A DNA stretch of 64,000 nucleotides, from contig JASANG010002537.1 in NCBI GenBank assembly GCA_030248215.1, forward strand, positions 62,001 through 126,000, read 5' to 3'. The translations under genes were made by a program, and so were the position numbers. Shown piece by piece: positions 13,723 to 24,895 of this stretch. The notes under the pieces are model-generated. The model had not been told where the DNA came from. It worked only from the letters and a program-made list of their open reading frames with translations, and did no database searches. Source of the stretch: Enoplolaimus lenunculus (Eukaryota; Nematoda; Enoplea; Enoplida; Thoracostomopsidae). Every line of letters begins with the position of its first letter. Position 1 is the stretch's first letter.

Positions 13723-14570
13723 GCATCGGCCGAATTCCTAGTAAATGTAGTGTTACTGTTGAGGATGCTCGAGATAAAGTTTGAATTTTATTGGCAAAGC
13801 ATATTTTATTGAGTTGAGACTTCCGCGTACAGCCATCCTATTCATAGCTCGTCAATATTTGCACGTTTAGAAAGTAATATTGCGAAACAGGAGTCGCCGT
13901 TGGTATCTTGCTATATTTGTTGATCGGAATCGTCAAATCGTTTTCATCAAAATAACAAATTACCCCCATATAGGTCCGTAGCCAGCTCACCTTGATATAA
14001 GGGTTAAAAAATATTCAGGATGGGCATACAAGGGTATTCGTTGACTTACAAATAAGGTTGAAAATTTTTTAAAGAGGCCAAAGTTTCGGTATTTTCTCAA
14101 CACGTTAACGGTACCGCGGCTACCGCGCCCCTGCACTCCTAAGTAGGGGTATAGGAAACATGCGGGCGCCCCGGCAATACCAATCCGTCATGTTATTTCA
14201 AATACTAATTTATTCTCTTGTTTGGCTTCCGCTGAGATTATATATTGTGCCCCCGCGTATGATGCACTCCCTTTTTTTGGATAAAATGCTGCATCCTTAT
14301 TTGATCAGTGGCGTAAAAGGTGTAACTGTTGGGGACGCCAACGGCTATTACTATTGCGCCACGAAAACTGCGTTAAGCCTATAGTTCGCTTCGCTGCCGA
14401 GGTTTTTTATTTTCACATTACATATTTCGCCACACCTCACAAATTGTTGGATCCGCCACGCGCCAGCTGATCTTTACCGGAATACCGAGTGTATAGAGAT
14501 TTAATACAATAGGTATGCCTCTCAGAAGCTTCATTTACGAGTTCGACTCAGTCCGCATAAAAATCAGACA

Positions 14571-14951
14571 GGATGTTACTGTAGTGACCCGAATAAGAAG
14601 TAATGAAAGGGGTCTCCATATGAGTCCCAATCAATTAGAGTCCGTATCCCTAGCAAGAGTCCGTAAGCGGACAGTAAAGCCCATAAATGTCAATTATCCG
14701 TAATTGTAGTGCATAAATGACTCCAAGACTAAATAAAGTTGAGTTCGAAACTTTAAAGCATACTTAAGTTTTGAAAATAAAGACAAATATACGTTTAATT
14801 CAACGGATAGTTCCAATACCGGATATATCAGTAACAAAGGTTGGCGGAGAGCGGGTCAAAATTAAATAACAGTCCGTAGCCGAATAACAAGGGTATACCC
14901 TTTGAAGAGCTCATGTAAAAATCAGTCCCCTTATTCGGTTCAGTACAGTAG
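14571..14951. mobile_element. MITE with TACTGTAGTGACCCGAATAAG ends removed to CTGTAGTGACCCGAATAAG core
   Basis: The ends read CTGTAGTGACCCGAATAAG and, inverted, CTGTACTGAACCGAATAAG. Internal landmarks (GAGTCCGTATCCCTA and GTTTAATTCAACGGATA) are shared with copies at about 25248-25402 (a short version), 25438-25796, 60779-61218 and 63568-63968. The family is around 380-440 bp long, has no coding capacity, and includes shorter deletion derivatives. Confidence 0.7.
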
Positions 14952-16136
14952 AAGCTAGAAATGTAACAACGAAACTGACTCAAGTGAGATGGAATAGCTG
15001 GGCCAACCGCAGATTGATGAGCATGATATCCTGGATTGGCCACTGACAATGCATTTTATGAGGTGTTTTCCTTAGTCCCTCCCATTTTTAAGTAAAAAAA
15101 TAAGACCAAATCTCTAAAAACTTACCAAAGCTGAAGTTTAGTGTTGGAAGAGGAAATAAAATATTTTATGCAGAAATGTGCTGGCATCTCGGTTGCGTAG
15201 GTCGCAAGGTTTTTTAGATTAGGGCCGTTACCGGATTTGATGGCTGTTTCGTTTTTGGGTTCACTGCTAAACTCTTGATGACATACGGCCAGAAAAAAAT
15301 TCGTTACCGCATCCGTAGCAGTAATTCGGTCAATTTCGGTCTTACAACAAAATTTCTGAGTATTTTGCGCTTCTCTCGACCTGAGCGACTCAAGTACGTC
15401 GAACTAAACTATGTGAAAGGTAAAAAATTTTCGATTTGCCTGATTCGGGGTTCGCCTGTGAAAAATCAAAAGTTGAGAAATTTTCGAAAATTCGGTTTTG
15501 ATAAATCTGAACTCTTTGTTTGAGAGCAGTCCTAACCACTGAGAAATTTCGTTGCACGACTAACAGTCAACTAGATCGGATCCAATGAGACCGGTTTATT
15601 TTCTAAAATGTGTGTTTATTGAACATGTCGACGCATTTGCTGCAACACAGTCGGTTCTGCTGAAGCCACCCACTTGTAAGCATATTTTCGGCAGAGCAAA
15701 TTTCAAGCTTTCTAGGACTTGAATGACCGACACCGTTGCTATAGCAGTTGTAGGCCCATATAAAGGTCAGGGGGCGGAACGTATTTTTGTTGGTCTGTAA
15801 TAGAGTAAGCTTAAGCTGTAGACAAATTGTTTTGCTTATGCTTAAACTACTGTTCCACCACTGTGCTATACCTTGGCCCAATTGCTCAACACATTTAAGC
15901 AATTTTACAATGTCTGGCAGTATAAATGCTATAACAGATAACAAAAATTCTATTGCGTTACGATATCAAAATGCGGCGTTTCGCGAATGCAAACAGCAAA
16001 ATGAAAGTGACTGTTGCGAAACAACAAATATTTGTTTTAACAGCCGCCCGAGCATAGGTGATGTGTGCACGGTTTGCAGTATTAACACAATATGCGCTCG
16101 TGCAAAAAACATTACAGCCTACAAAGTATTCGAAAA

Positions 16137-16224
16137 ACAATTTTATGCATATATTTCTGCAATATATATTATATTATATATATTATATTATATATACATA
16201 TATATACATATATATGTATATATA
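16137..16224. repeat. TA-rich microsatellite
   Basis: A tract of TATATA and TATTATA units interrupted by ATACATA. Similar tracts occur at 56100-56225 and 61376-61430. Confidence 0.8.
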
Positions 16225-18697
16225 ATTTGAGTAATCGAAGTTTTACGACCTTCGATTTAAATTGTCCCTGATTGTGTGAATAAAGGATGTTACAAAATGT
16301 TTTGCTGGATGGGTGGATTCAATGTTTAGTCATTGGTGCAAAATTGCTCGGAAAATCTACACCCTGGAGCCGGCAGCAACACTCATAACTGGCCACGTGT
16401 TTCTGCCAGCAACAGATGGCGAAGCAAGAAGCGGCCAGTTTTCAGGCGAGCACCAATTTCATCCCTTAGTGGACGTCGCCCCTTCTGCTCTATAGGAAGT
16501 AAAAATTAGCAGTCTATACAACCGATTTTGACCCAGCCGGGTGCTTGTCAGAAAATACTAAAATTCTACTTTTACGCCCGCTTCATGTCGTCTGCTTTTT
16601 CTTGACTCAAACACGATTTAAAACTTGCGTGTAAAACAGGATTTACCCGAACTTTTTTGGGTCCCATGTAAACATCAGTATCGGGTCGTTTTGCCCCGCG
16701 ACCGCAATACAGTAAGCTTAAGGTTTAGACTAATTTTTTGGTCTAGGCTTAGCCTTGAGTTTAGGCTTACACTTGAGCTAAAGAATATGCTTATACTACT
16801 GTTACGGCCCGAGTTGGTTTGGGCAAGAATTTTTTAACCGACCTTTATGATTCATAAACTATAAATAATGGCCATTTTTGTATAAACTTGGAAAATTTCC
16901 GCCAGTTGAGCAAATGAGATTCAGCTTTGCAATCATTTCAATTTCAACTAAAACCGATATAAAACATTGTTGGGTTCGTTTTTCTGATAAACTTTTTGCC
17001 GTCATAAATTTCCAAAGATTTATGCTAAAACATACTTCTGCATTATAATTTTGTAAATATAATGTTCTTTATTTAATACTAAAGTCAAGCATTTAATAGA
17101 ACCAGGTAATAATGGCAAACGGTCTGTTTCATGCATTTTTGGGGTGAGACCAAGGATTTCGTGGCATAAGTCGCTGCGTTTGCGTATTTGTAGGGTTCTG
17201 GGAACTTCAGTGTATCAGCGACACATGCAGAAATATGACGAGGTTTATAATCAAAGTTTAAAAATTTTGCGCAATTGGTCAATGTGCCGAAAAATTTACT
17301 AAAACGCTTTTTAAACTGTCAAATTTGAAAACACAGTACCTATACTATCGTGGAATCCTGAATCCGCCACTGCAGCGAATATCTTTTCCGAAAAGGGCCA
17401 ATTCAGGCACGGCAGTGCAAAGAGAATTTGTACATCGGCTTTCTTTTGCTCAAAAAGTTGTATTGAAAATTATGTCATCGGAAGCTCTCAGTTTGTTTGT
17501 AATCTGACTACTTGACTTACACGCAATTGGGACACACCACTAGATTAAAGACTGTGATACTATAGTTGGCCCATGTTTTTTAAGGGGCGTCCAGGTTTCT
17601 GGTTGGCCTATAAATGAGTAGGTTTACATTCTAGATTACATTTTTTGCTTAGGCTTAGGCTTACAACTCAGTTGCTCAAGCATTATCGAGAGGTTTTTTA
17701 TATTTTTACAACGGGTTTCGTTGACGTAACAAGCAAGGTTGAATTTAGTGGAGGGCGAAAATTTTTCCAGGGGGAGCCTGAGCCATCCTGGCCCTCTTCC
17801 TTGGTTACGTGCCCTGGCAAAGCTAACAAAGAAACTTTAGTAAAATATGCAGTGTCAAAAGAAACCACGTCCTTCACGAACACATTCGTAAATATAACCA
17901 TGTCAAAAGAAACTTTCAACTTTCACAGACATTTAAAAGCTTGCTTATGATCTAAGCCGCCCAGAGTTGCCTTTTTATAAATACCAGGTTTACGTAAGTT
18001 TTGCGACAAAAGAAAAATAATTTGGGCCAAAAGCCAAACTACACAATGACGTAGTTGGAAAATATACTTCCGTGAACGCAGACCTAAATATATATACAGA
18101 TCACAACGACCAGTAATGGTTGAATCTTATTTACAAAAACTACCAGGTTTAGGCCTTTACAATGGGAATTAAAACTGTGTCGGAATCGGAAGTCAACTTT
18201 CATACAGGAATCGGAACTGAAGATACCAATTTACATGTTAATTTTCGTTCGTTTTCATTGCTTCAAACGAGTTGGAGATAAAATTTTAATTTCGAACTCA
18301 GAATGAGTTAGCGAAAGTTGGGACACGTCAAACCGAAACTGCCAGGGTTCCTAAAAGTCAGACTTGAAACAAACGATTTCGGGTTTCAGCCAGAATCGGA
18401 ATTCCATTAAAATTTTGTTGCAATTAAACTCTGGACTATTTATATTGCCAAACTGCGAGCCGGTATCTACAGATTTCGAAAAAATTATGTTTCCAACGCA
18501 AGCGGATTTGGCCTAAATCGCTTTTTTTGCAGCACCCTTTAAAATTGTATTTGTAGCTATTTCGCTGGTCATTAATTAAATTAAACCACTAAAAACGTGG
18601 AGAGAAAATTTCTGTTCCGATTTTATATGCAAAAACGAATTTCTGAAAACGTTCAAATTGTGTAAGAATAGAAAAATGTAATCTTTATCCTTCACAT

Positions 18698-21600
18698 TCA
18701 AATTTGTTTATCGTTGCCTTCAATTAGCCATAACAGCATTTTCTTCACAACTTCCGCGTTGTTGTCCTGAAATAAACGTTTAAAGTTAAAAATGATCGCT
18801 TGAATATTTCTATCGGATCATAAGAAAATCGTAAAATATGACATTATATTAACATTCCGACAGATTTAAATCGGCATTTGTAACAGTTAAATATCCCGTA
18901 ACCAGAAATAAGTAATAGACAACGGCATATGTCGACATGTGGACGTAGAAAACAAAAATATTCTTGATAAATTCAAATACTGTCTAAAAAATTTTTGGCT
19001 ATTTTAGTCAACATATCGGTATAAGGAACCAACGGTAGAGTTCCGTTAGTTGCGTCCCATAAACAAAATATACGAGCAAAAATATCAAATTAGATTTATG
19101 TTCTGTCAAGAGTGAAGTAAAACTTTTATGCAAGATTATTCATAATTGCATAGCATGGTGTGTTTTTGTTGGCACAAATTCTACCATTCTGTATATTAAA
19201 ATTTAAGAAAGTAAGGGTTGCATTATATATACTCGCCGCGCGTCGCCGGATGTAGCCGCGCGCTACCGCACACTGCCGGACGCCGGAGGCAGCGCGGTTT
19301 AAAAGTTTGCCGCAAACCGATAGGTTCTGCTGAAGTTGATTGAATCAGTGTGTAATGAGGTCCGAAATATATAGCATCTTTTTCGCATTTGGTTTATCCT
19401 ATTTCGCTGTCAATTTGAAATTCGTAATTGATCAAGTTCGTCGGTTTGAAATCATATCGTCAACTGGTGATACTAGGTGCTACACGCATTTCCGAAACTA
19501 TATAGGCGTAGGTTTCAAATTAAGCAAACGAAATTTTACCGGAATATTTCCAATATACGCGACCAGAGTCGTTTTGAAAAACCGTTCAAACTCTTGGCAC
19601 ACTTCGAGCATGTCTTTTTCGGCACGGCTAACAATTATACGTACGAGAGTGTCATATTTGCGTTCCTAAAAAACTATAAGTATCAGCATTGCACCAAATC
19701 ACAGTTGCGGTTTATATTTGAACAACAGGTAGGGAAAATTTCTATGAAATATATAGCAGACCAATAGCTGAGCACAATATTGAACTTGAGATAAAATACT
19801 GCTGAAGCATAACCATGATTTAATTTCAAGAGGAAATTATCTCACAGGATCATAAAGGTTATATTCTAAAACCAGTTAGCAGTCCTTTTTCTCTCAAGAA
19901 TATTACGGAGGATAGATATCCTTTTTGAGCCCAAGTATCGAACAGGTCCGGAACAGTAGTATAAGCATATTCCTAAGCCTAAGCCTAAGCCTAAGCCTAA
20001 TCCTAAGCGTATGGATGAGCCTATTCCTAAGCCTAAGCCTAAGCTTAAGCCTAAGCAAAAAATTAGTCTAAAGCTTAATATAATTTTAAAGGCTAAAATA
20101 AAGTTTAGTTCCAATCTTCATATTATCTTTGCTAAAACTAAAAAGTATCGGCATTTACAGTACAGCAGTGAACCTACAAAATACTTACTCGAGCGGCTAC
20201 GTGTAACTTTTCGGCAAAATATGCAGGACGATTTTTGACACATTTAACTATAACGTAAACAATAAACGTACTAGAATTCAGTAACGCGACATATTTACTC
20301 GGCAGTAAATACACTTGGTCCCGACACCCTTTGTGCTTTAGGTGGTCATATGGAAAACTTTCGAAAGCGAGAGGTAAATCTCGTATTTGTGGCTTAGCCA
20401 TTCCAGAGTTCTCGACGCACGGACGGCTGTTTAACTTCAGCTACAATTCCAACTATAATGCGAAAAAGTTAATCGTTTTTATGCTCTGTAATCATAATTT
20501 TAACGCCAGGTATGTCTATCATAAAAATCGTACCTACGGCCAACAAGCATTCATAGGCTTTTCCGGAAAATTCTTTTTTCAACGCAACTTCAATTTCATG
20601 CCCCGCGAGTGATTTGTACTCTTGAAACACAAGTTGCAACTGATCATAGTTCTGATTTGCCAAAATTTTAAAAAATACTTCTTCGTCTGTTCCCCATCGA
20701 TTTTCACCAGCTTTGTACAGCGCCTGTAAATACAATACACAAATGAAACGGTTCTGTATTACAATGCATGGCAATTTTTTATAAAACCTTTCGCCTTCAT
20801 TAACTAAAATGTCTATAGTGACCAGATTTTGGCTTGCAAAGACGAGATACAAGTTTTTGCCATAAATAATTGTACAACGTAGAAAATTTAAGCTACATTA
20901 GTAAAACTTTTGCTAAAGTATTAAACATCCATTTTAACTATGATATAATGCTGATTTGATAATAGGAAAAACAATTGACTTGACAATAAGATACCCGAAA
21001 ATTTTTTTACTGGAAACAGTTATAAAGACAGTTAACCTACAGGTTGTTAGCGTTGATTAGTCATAAACTGATAAATAAACATAAGCGAGAGTTTATACAT
21101 GAATTACCTGCGCGTCTTGCTTGGCTTTCGCCGAATTGGTTGCCAAAGACTCATCCCGATCACCCTGTAAAAATAAATGCTTTGCAGTAGCGTACAAAAA
21201 ATGATATATAGAAATATTGCTACAAAGATTGATGAGTAAAATACTAATATTAACCCTTTCTCACATGAATATTTTCTATTTCACCTGAGACCTACATTTA
21301 TGCTAGGATTCGAACTCCAGTGACTGAAGTGGGAGGCGTATACCATCACCACTCAGCAATAGAAGCTTGACGCTCGAGCCCGAGGGGGCTCTCACATCTT
21401 GTGGTGATTTAGTACTATGTATACGTGTTGCAATTGTTAAACACGGTGCGATATATACTATTTAACGCATATACACTGCGCTGAGTTGCCTACAGGCAAC
21501 TCAATGTGAGAAGGGGTTAATACACAAAACCTTTTAAAATAGTTAAATTTTCAAGCATGAGATTCATGCTTACGAAAGTTCGATTATTGATTTATGGCAA

Positions 21601-24600
21601 ACTATGCTGCAGTTGAACAAGATGAATTTGCTCTAAGTTTGCATATTTGAACCTTTAGAAACTGTGTAAAATGTCCATATAAGCCAAAACATATGCGAAT
21701 AAACCAGCAAGAGTATGCAAAACAAATATACAGTGTCATGAATCAAGTTTCGTCAATATCGTTATGCACGGACAAAACACGAGTCTTTCTTGCGCTGTAC
21801 GCATGATTTAGCTACACACTCACAAAATGTCATATTCTCAAATGCATATAGCATCTATCAACAGTATAATAGCGATAGGTTTTCAAACTGACAAACTGCT
21901 GCAACTGCGGATTTTGAAATTAACATAAAAGTAGGCGAAATCAATTGTGAAAAATGTGCTTAAATTGGAATCTTATCGTACACTAGTTTGAAAGTTACTA
22001 AACCTGTCACCAACTAATAATGTCTCGAACGAAATATGCTATATTATATCTCGGTTGATAAACGTCTACTATAGCAAACCTGACACAAATCAACCAAAAG
22101 ACTTCGCAGATCTCCAGATGTTTCTTCAGTGATATCTTCAGATAATGATTTTCCGTACACTAAAACTTTGGCCAATGTTAATACTTCTTGTAGCATAACT
22201 AAACCTTTTTCCAAGCTTAATTCTAAAACCTAAGCTTAAGCTTAAGAAGTAATCTTAAATGTGGGAAAAGTGTATTGTACCGGAAATATGTATCTTTGGT
22301 TGTAAACTACATTTTATCAATGTCTCATTTTCGAACAAATAAAAATTTTCAGTTGTTTAGTCTGATGACGATTTTAGGTGTTTAATTTTTAATCTTCTTC
22401 TGTTCTGAGATTATACCATTCCGAAGTTAATTCTTAGCTGCAAATTTGATAGATGCGAAATAAATTACCTTCCCCCAAACTTGGTGCGAAACAAAACTTC
22501 GCTAACTTTTCAAATACGCCGCATTCGCCTGTTTAATTTCTCGGTTCAGTCGACTGCACATAACTTCAATTAAAATCGAATCATGGCTCGTCACTCCGGA
22601 CAGATCCTTGTGCAGTTCTTCAGCGTCGTAACAGTCAGCCGGCAACATCAAAGCATTAATCGCTTTCTCGGTTAAACCGCTGAAGTGTGCGTTCAATGCA
22701 TCGGTCAGATTCTGAAAGCCAGCCAATAAACACAATAAATATTTGCGGAATCGGAATTAGTCAAAAGTGTTGAAAAACAAACTTCCACCGGGAATTTGTT
22801 TCAAGTTAGTATACAAACAGAATAAGGGATATATCCACGCAACGATTTTCTGGAGAAACGAGAAAACATTGATACACACTTCGTAAATAATATCAAGCCT
22901 ATGCTCTCTTCACTGTAAATTTCAGAGAGTTGATTTTAACTCAGAATGAGTTGAATCACTCAGTCTGAGTTAGGACTACCTGAACTCTGAATTTTGAGTT
23001 GATTCAATTCATTCTGATTTAATTAATCAACGCACCCAGATTTAACACAACTCAGAGCGAGAATCAACTCAACGCCGAGTGAGTTAATGTTTACTTATAT
23101 TAACTCGAAAATTACCAACTGGCTTGCTGAATTGATTAATCAACTCATTGGAATTTACAGTGTTCGGAATTTGTCTTGATTTAATTAACAGAATGTTGAG
23201 GTTCAGATATACTATATAATGGTACTACTTCTGCTAGATTTGAAATAATTCCCATACTAGTTGATGCACTTCAGCAAGTAGTTGCTTTTCCAGGTCCGTA
23301 AGCTACGTAACAACGCTAGCAGAGGTCAAAAAAGTTAGAATTAGCAAGAGTGCGCGGAGATTTTAGGTGATTTACAAGCATAGCTAAAATAATTCTTAGT
23401 CGAGCAAAGTTGTGCAACAACGGCTGTGCCCAACTAAGCCTGATCTAATTATAAACTCGCGTGTTAAAATTCGTTTTACAACTAAACCTAAAATTTAAAT
23501 TTTGAATCAAATAGGAATTAAACAAATATTTTAACTACTCAGTTTTTTAAATATTCAAGACCAATTCAAACCTGATGATGCTCTTTTGAGTACGCGCGAC
23601 CAACTTCTTGTCGATGGGCGTTTGTTCGGTGACACAATAATTTTAACACATCGGCAGCATCATTTGCATCTGCAATATGATAAAGACAAAAGAACTACAC
23701 AGTGTAGCGAATGGTTTTAATGAACGAAAAAATTAAATTTTAATCTTATAGAGTTTAAAACAAAAAAACGAGATTTTGAAAATGAATACACAAATGCCGC
23801 TTTTCAGTTTGAATTTCACCAAATAAGTTTTATAAAGAAAAGGATCACGAACATCCATACAGTGTGCGTATGAAATGGCCGTAGCAGTTTATAGCAAATG
23901 CGGAGAAAACGCAATGCGAGCTGGGTACATTCGGAGTTTACAGAGAACAGCTCTAACTTGCATACTTTAATCAAGAAGACTGGCTATCGACAACGGTTGA
24001 CGAAATCAACTGATGCCCAGATGCGGAGCTAAAAGTTTCTGACGTAGTCCAGGGCTGGCAAATGTTATGAAACGTAAAATTTGTAGGAAGAGACCTTATC
24101 ATTTTATCGCGAAAAATTTTTCTGAGGGAGGAAGATTGCAAAGCAGGGACTTTACCATTTTATCACAAAAATTTCTGGGGGAAAATTTTATTATTTCACA
24201 AAAAATTTTCTGTCGGGAAAAATTGTCGAAAAAATCTGAAATGACTTAGTTAGCGTAGCTAAACGCTACTAAGTAAGCAACCGCTATCTACCATTTGTCA
24301 AAACGCTATTTTCTCATCAATATAAATGCGTTTTTTCAAAACGCGAAAAGCATTTGACATTTTTAACACGATTCGAGTACCGCTCTCAACCTTATGGTCG
24401 TGATTCTGCCAGCTTAACCTACCTTTCGTTTGTAGTATGTTAGCGATTGATCTAGCATCTTCTTCTGCACTAAAATGATCCCGATGTTGTATTGAACTTG
24501 TGCCCTTGAAAACAAAAAAAAATAACCTGCTATCGAAGAAGTGTTAGTATAGAAAATATATATGTGAACTGCTGAAGTGAATATCAAAGATTAAAAATTG

Positions 24601-24895
24601 GAATATTGCAGTGGCCGATTCAGGGGTTGAAGAATGTACCCCCTCCCTCGCCACTGCTATCGTGCAGAAAATATCGAAAAACGGTTCAGTTCAATTATAA
24701 CTCACAGTATGTTTTCCAGCCAGATGGCTGAAAAATTAGACGGAAATTAACCACGAGTTCAAAAGTTTTGTGCCTTTGAAGCATCTAATGACTGTTTTTT
24801 GCAGAAACTTTAAATTCGTTATGTATAATACTAATATAAATACATACCTTATGATGAGGATGATATCCAAACCATGACAACAACGAGTCAAACAT
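18698..24895 (-). CDS. Annexin family protein (gene 2 of a tandem pair)
   Basis: Ten exons on the minus strand: 24848-24895 (ATG), 24423-24504, 23572-23669, 22507-22711, 22080-22159, 21108-21164, 20534-20723, 20189-20247, 19540-19665, 18698-18766. Phases agree throughout and sum to 1014 nt (337 aa), close to the size of a typical four-repeat annexin. The protein begins MFDSLLSWFGYHPHHK. Repeat 1 starts at FSAEEDARSIANILQ, and repeat 4 contains LVRIIVSRAEKDMLEV. Only repeat 3 has a canonical type-II loop (NRWGTDEE, about residues 198-205). The positions in repeats 1, 2 and 4 read TKGDANDA, LSGVTSHDS and AARERKYD. Reduced calcium binding is therefore likely (inference). Its 80-, 57- and 59-nt exons equal those of the downstream annexin, pointing to tandem duplication. 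Introns hold a piggyBac-like MITE, a 252-bp MITE and a TTAGGC array. Confidence 0.92.
19212..19320. mobile_element. Short GC-rich element (GCCGCGCG islands)
   Basis: AAGGGTTGCATTATATA is followed by a dense GCCGCGCGTCGCCGG-type stretch, in strong contrast with the AT-rich surroundings. A second copy at 31672-31861 ends TATAGCGCAACCCT, the inverted match of the left edge here. This suggests a small inverted-repeat element. Only a half-copy may be present at 19212. Confidence 0.45.
19964..20079. repeat. Interstitial telomere-like (CCTAAG)n array
   Basis: Two runs of perfect or near-perfect CCTAAG units, the hexamer of nematode telomeres, lie in an intron of annexin gene 2. The flanks (GGAACAGTAGTATAAGCATA and AAAAAATTAGTCTAAAGCTT) are those of the telomere-like MITE family. 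This is therefore an internal element, not a chromosome end. Confidence 0.75.
21254..21516. mobile_element. piggyBac-like MITE with internal tRNA-like sequence, copy 1
   Basis: The element is flanked on both sides by TTAA (21250-21253 and 21517-21520). Its ends are CCCTTTCTCACAT and, inverted, CCCCTTCTCACAT. TTAA targets and CCC-starting ends are characteristic of piggyBac elements. The inside carries a tRNA-like segment on the minus strand (21301-21368). There is no transposase. It sits in an intron of annexin gene 2. Confidence 0.75.
21301..21368 (-). other. tRNA-like sequence (A and B boxes) inside MITE
   Basis: Read on the minus strand it shows an A-box-like TTGCTGAGTGG and a good B box GTTCGAATCC, 68 nt overall, with CTCCCAC where an anticodon loop would lie (anticodon CCC, glycine-like). 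The acceptor and anticodon stems do not pair well, so a working tRNA is unlikely. The B and A boxes could still attract TFIIIC. Confidence 0.5.
22911..23162. mobile_element. 252-bp MITE with CACTGTAAATT ends and ACTCAGA/TGAGTT palindromes
   Basis: The ends are CACTGTAAATTTCAGAGAGT and, inverted, CACTGTAAATTCCAATGAGT. The inside is filled with repeated, mutually complementary ACTCA and TGAGT words, so single strands could fold extensively. It lies in the intron between exons 3 and 4 of annexin gene 2. Confidence 0.7.

Larger units (their letters stand above)
11363..18697. other. Intergenic, repeat-dense region between the two annexin genes
   Basis: No host gene was recognised. The region contains CCCGTAGCCA-type MITEs (12639-12807, 13336-13488, 13975-14130), a 380-bp element (14571-14951), telomere-like MITEs (15748-15880, 16655-16812, 17565-17670), a CTA/TAC triplet tract (13669-13722) and a TA-rich microsatellite (16137-16224). 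Open frames here are short and overlap these repeats. Confidence 0.5.

Noticed and set aside
15603-16230. Overlapping open frames on both strands (113 and 147 codons)
   Set aside because: They run over a telomere-like MITE and a TA-rich microsatellite and lack splice or domain support.
19340-19767. Plus-strand open frames of about 100 codons
   Set aside because: They are antisense shadows of annexin exon 19540-19665, whose minus-strand reading matches the family.
19964-20079. Telomere end suggested by CCTAAG runs
   Set aside because: The arrays are short, degenerate, repeated at many places and flanked by conserved element sequence and genes on both sides.
20331-20612. Plus-strand open frame of 93 codons
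   Set aside because: It overlaps the annexin exon 20534-20723 on the other strand; the annexin reading is clear.
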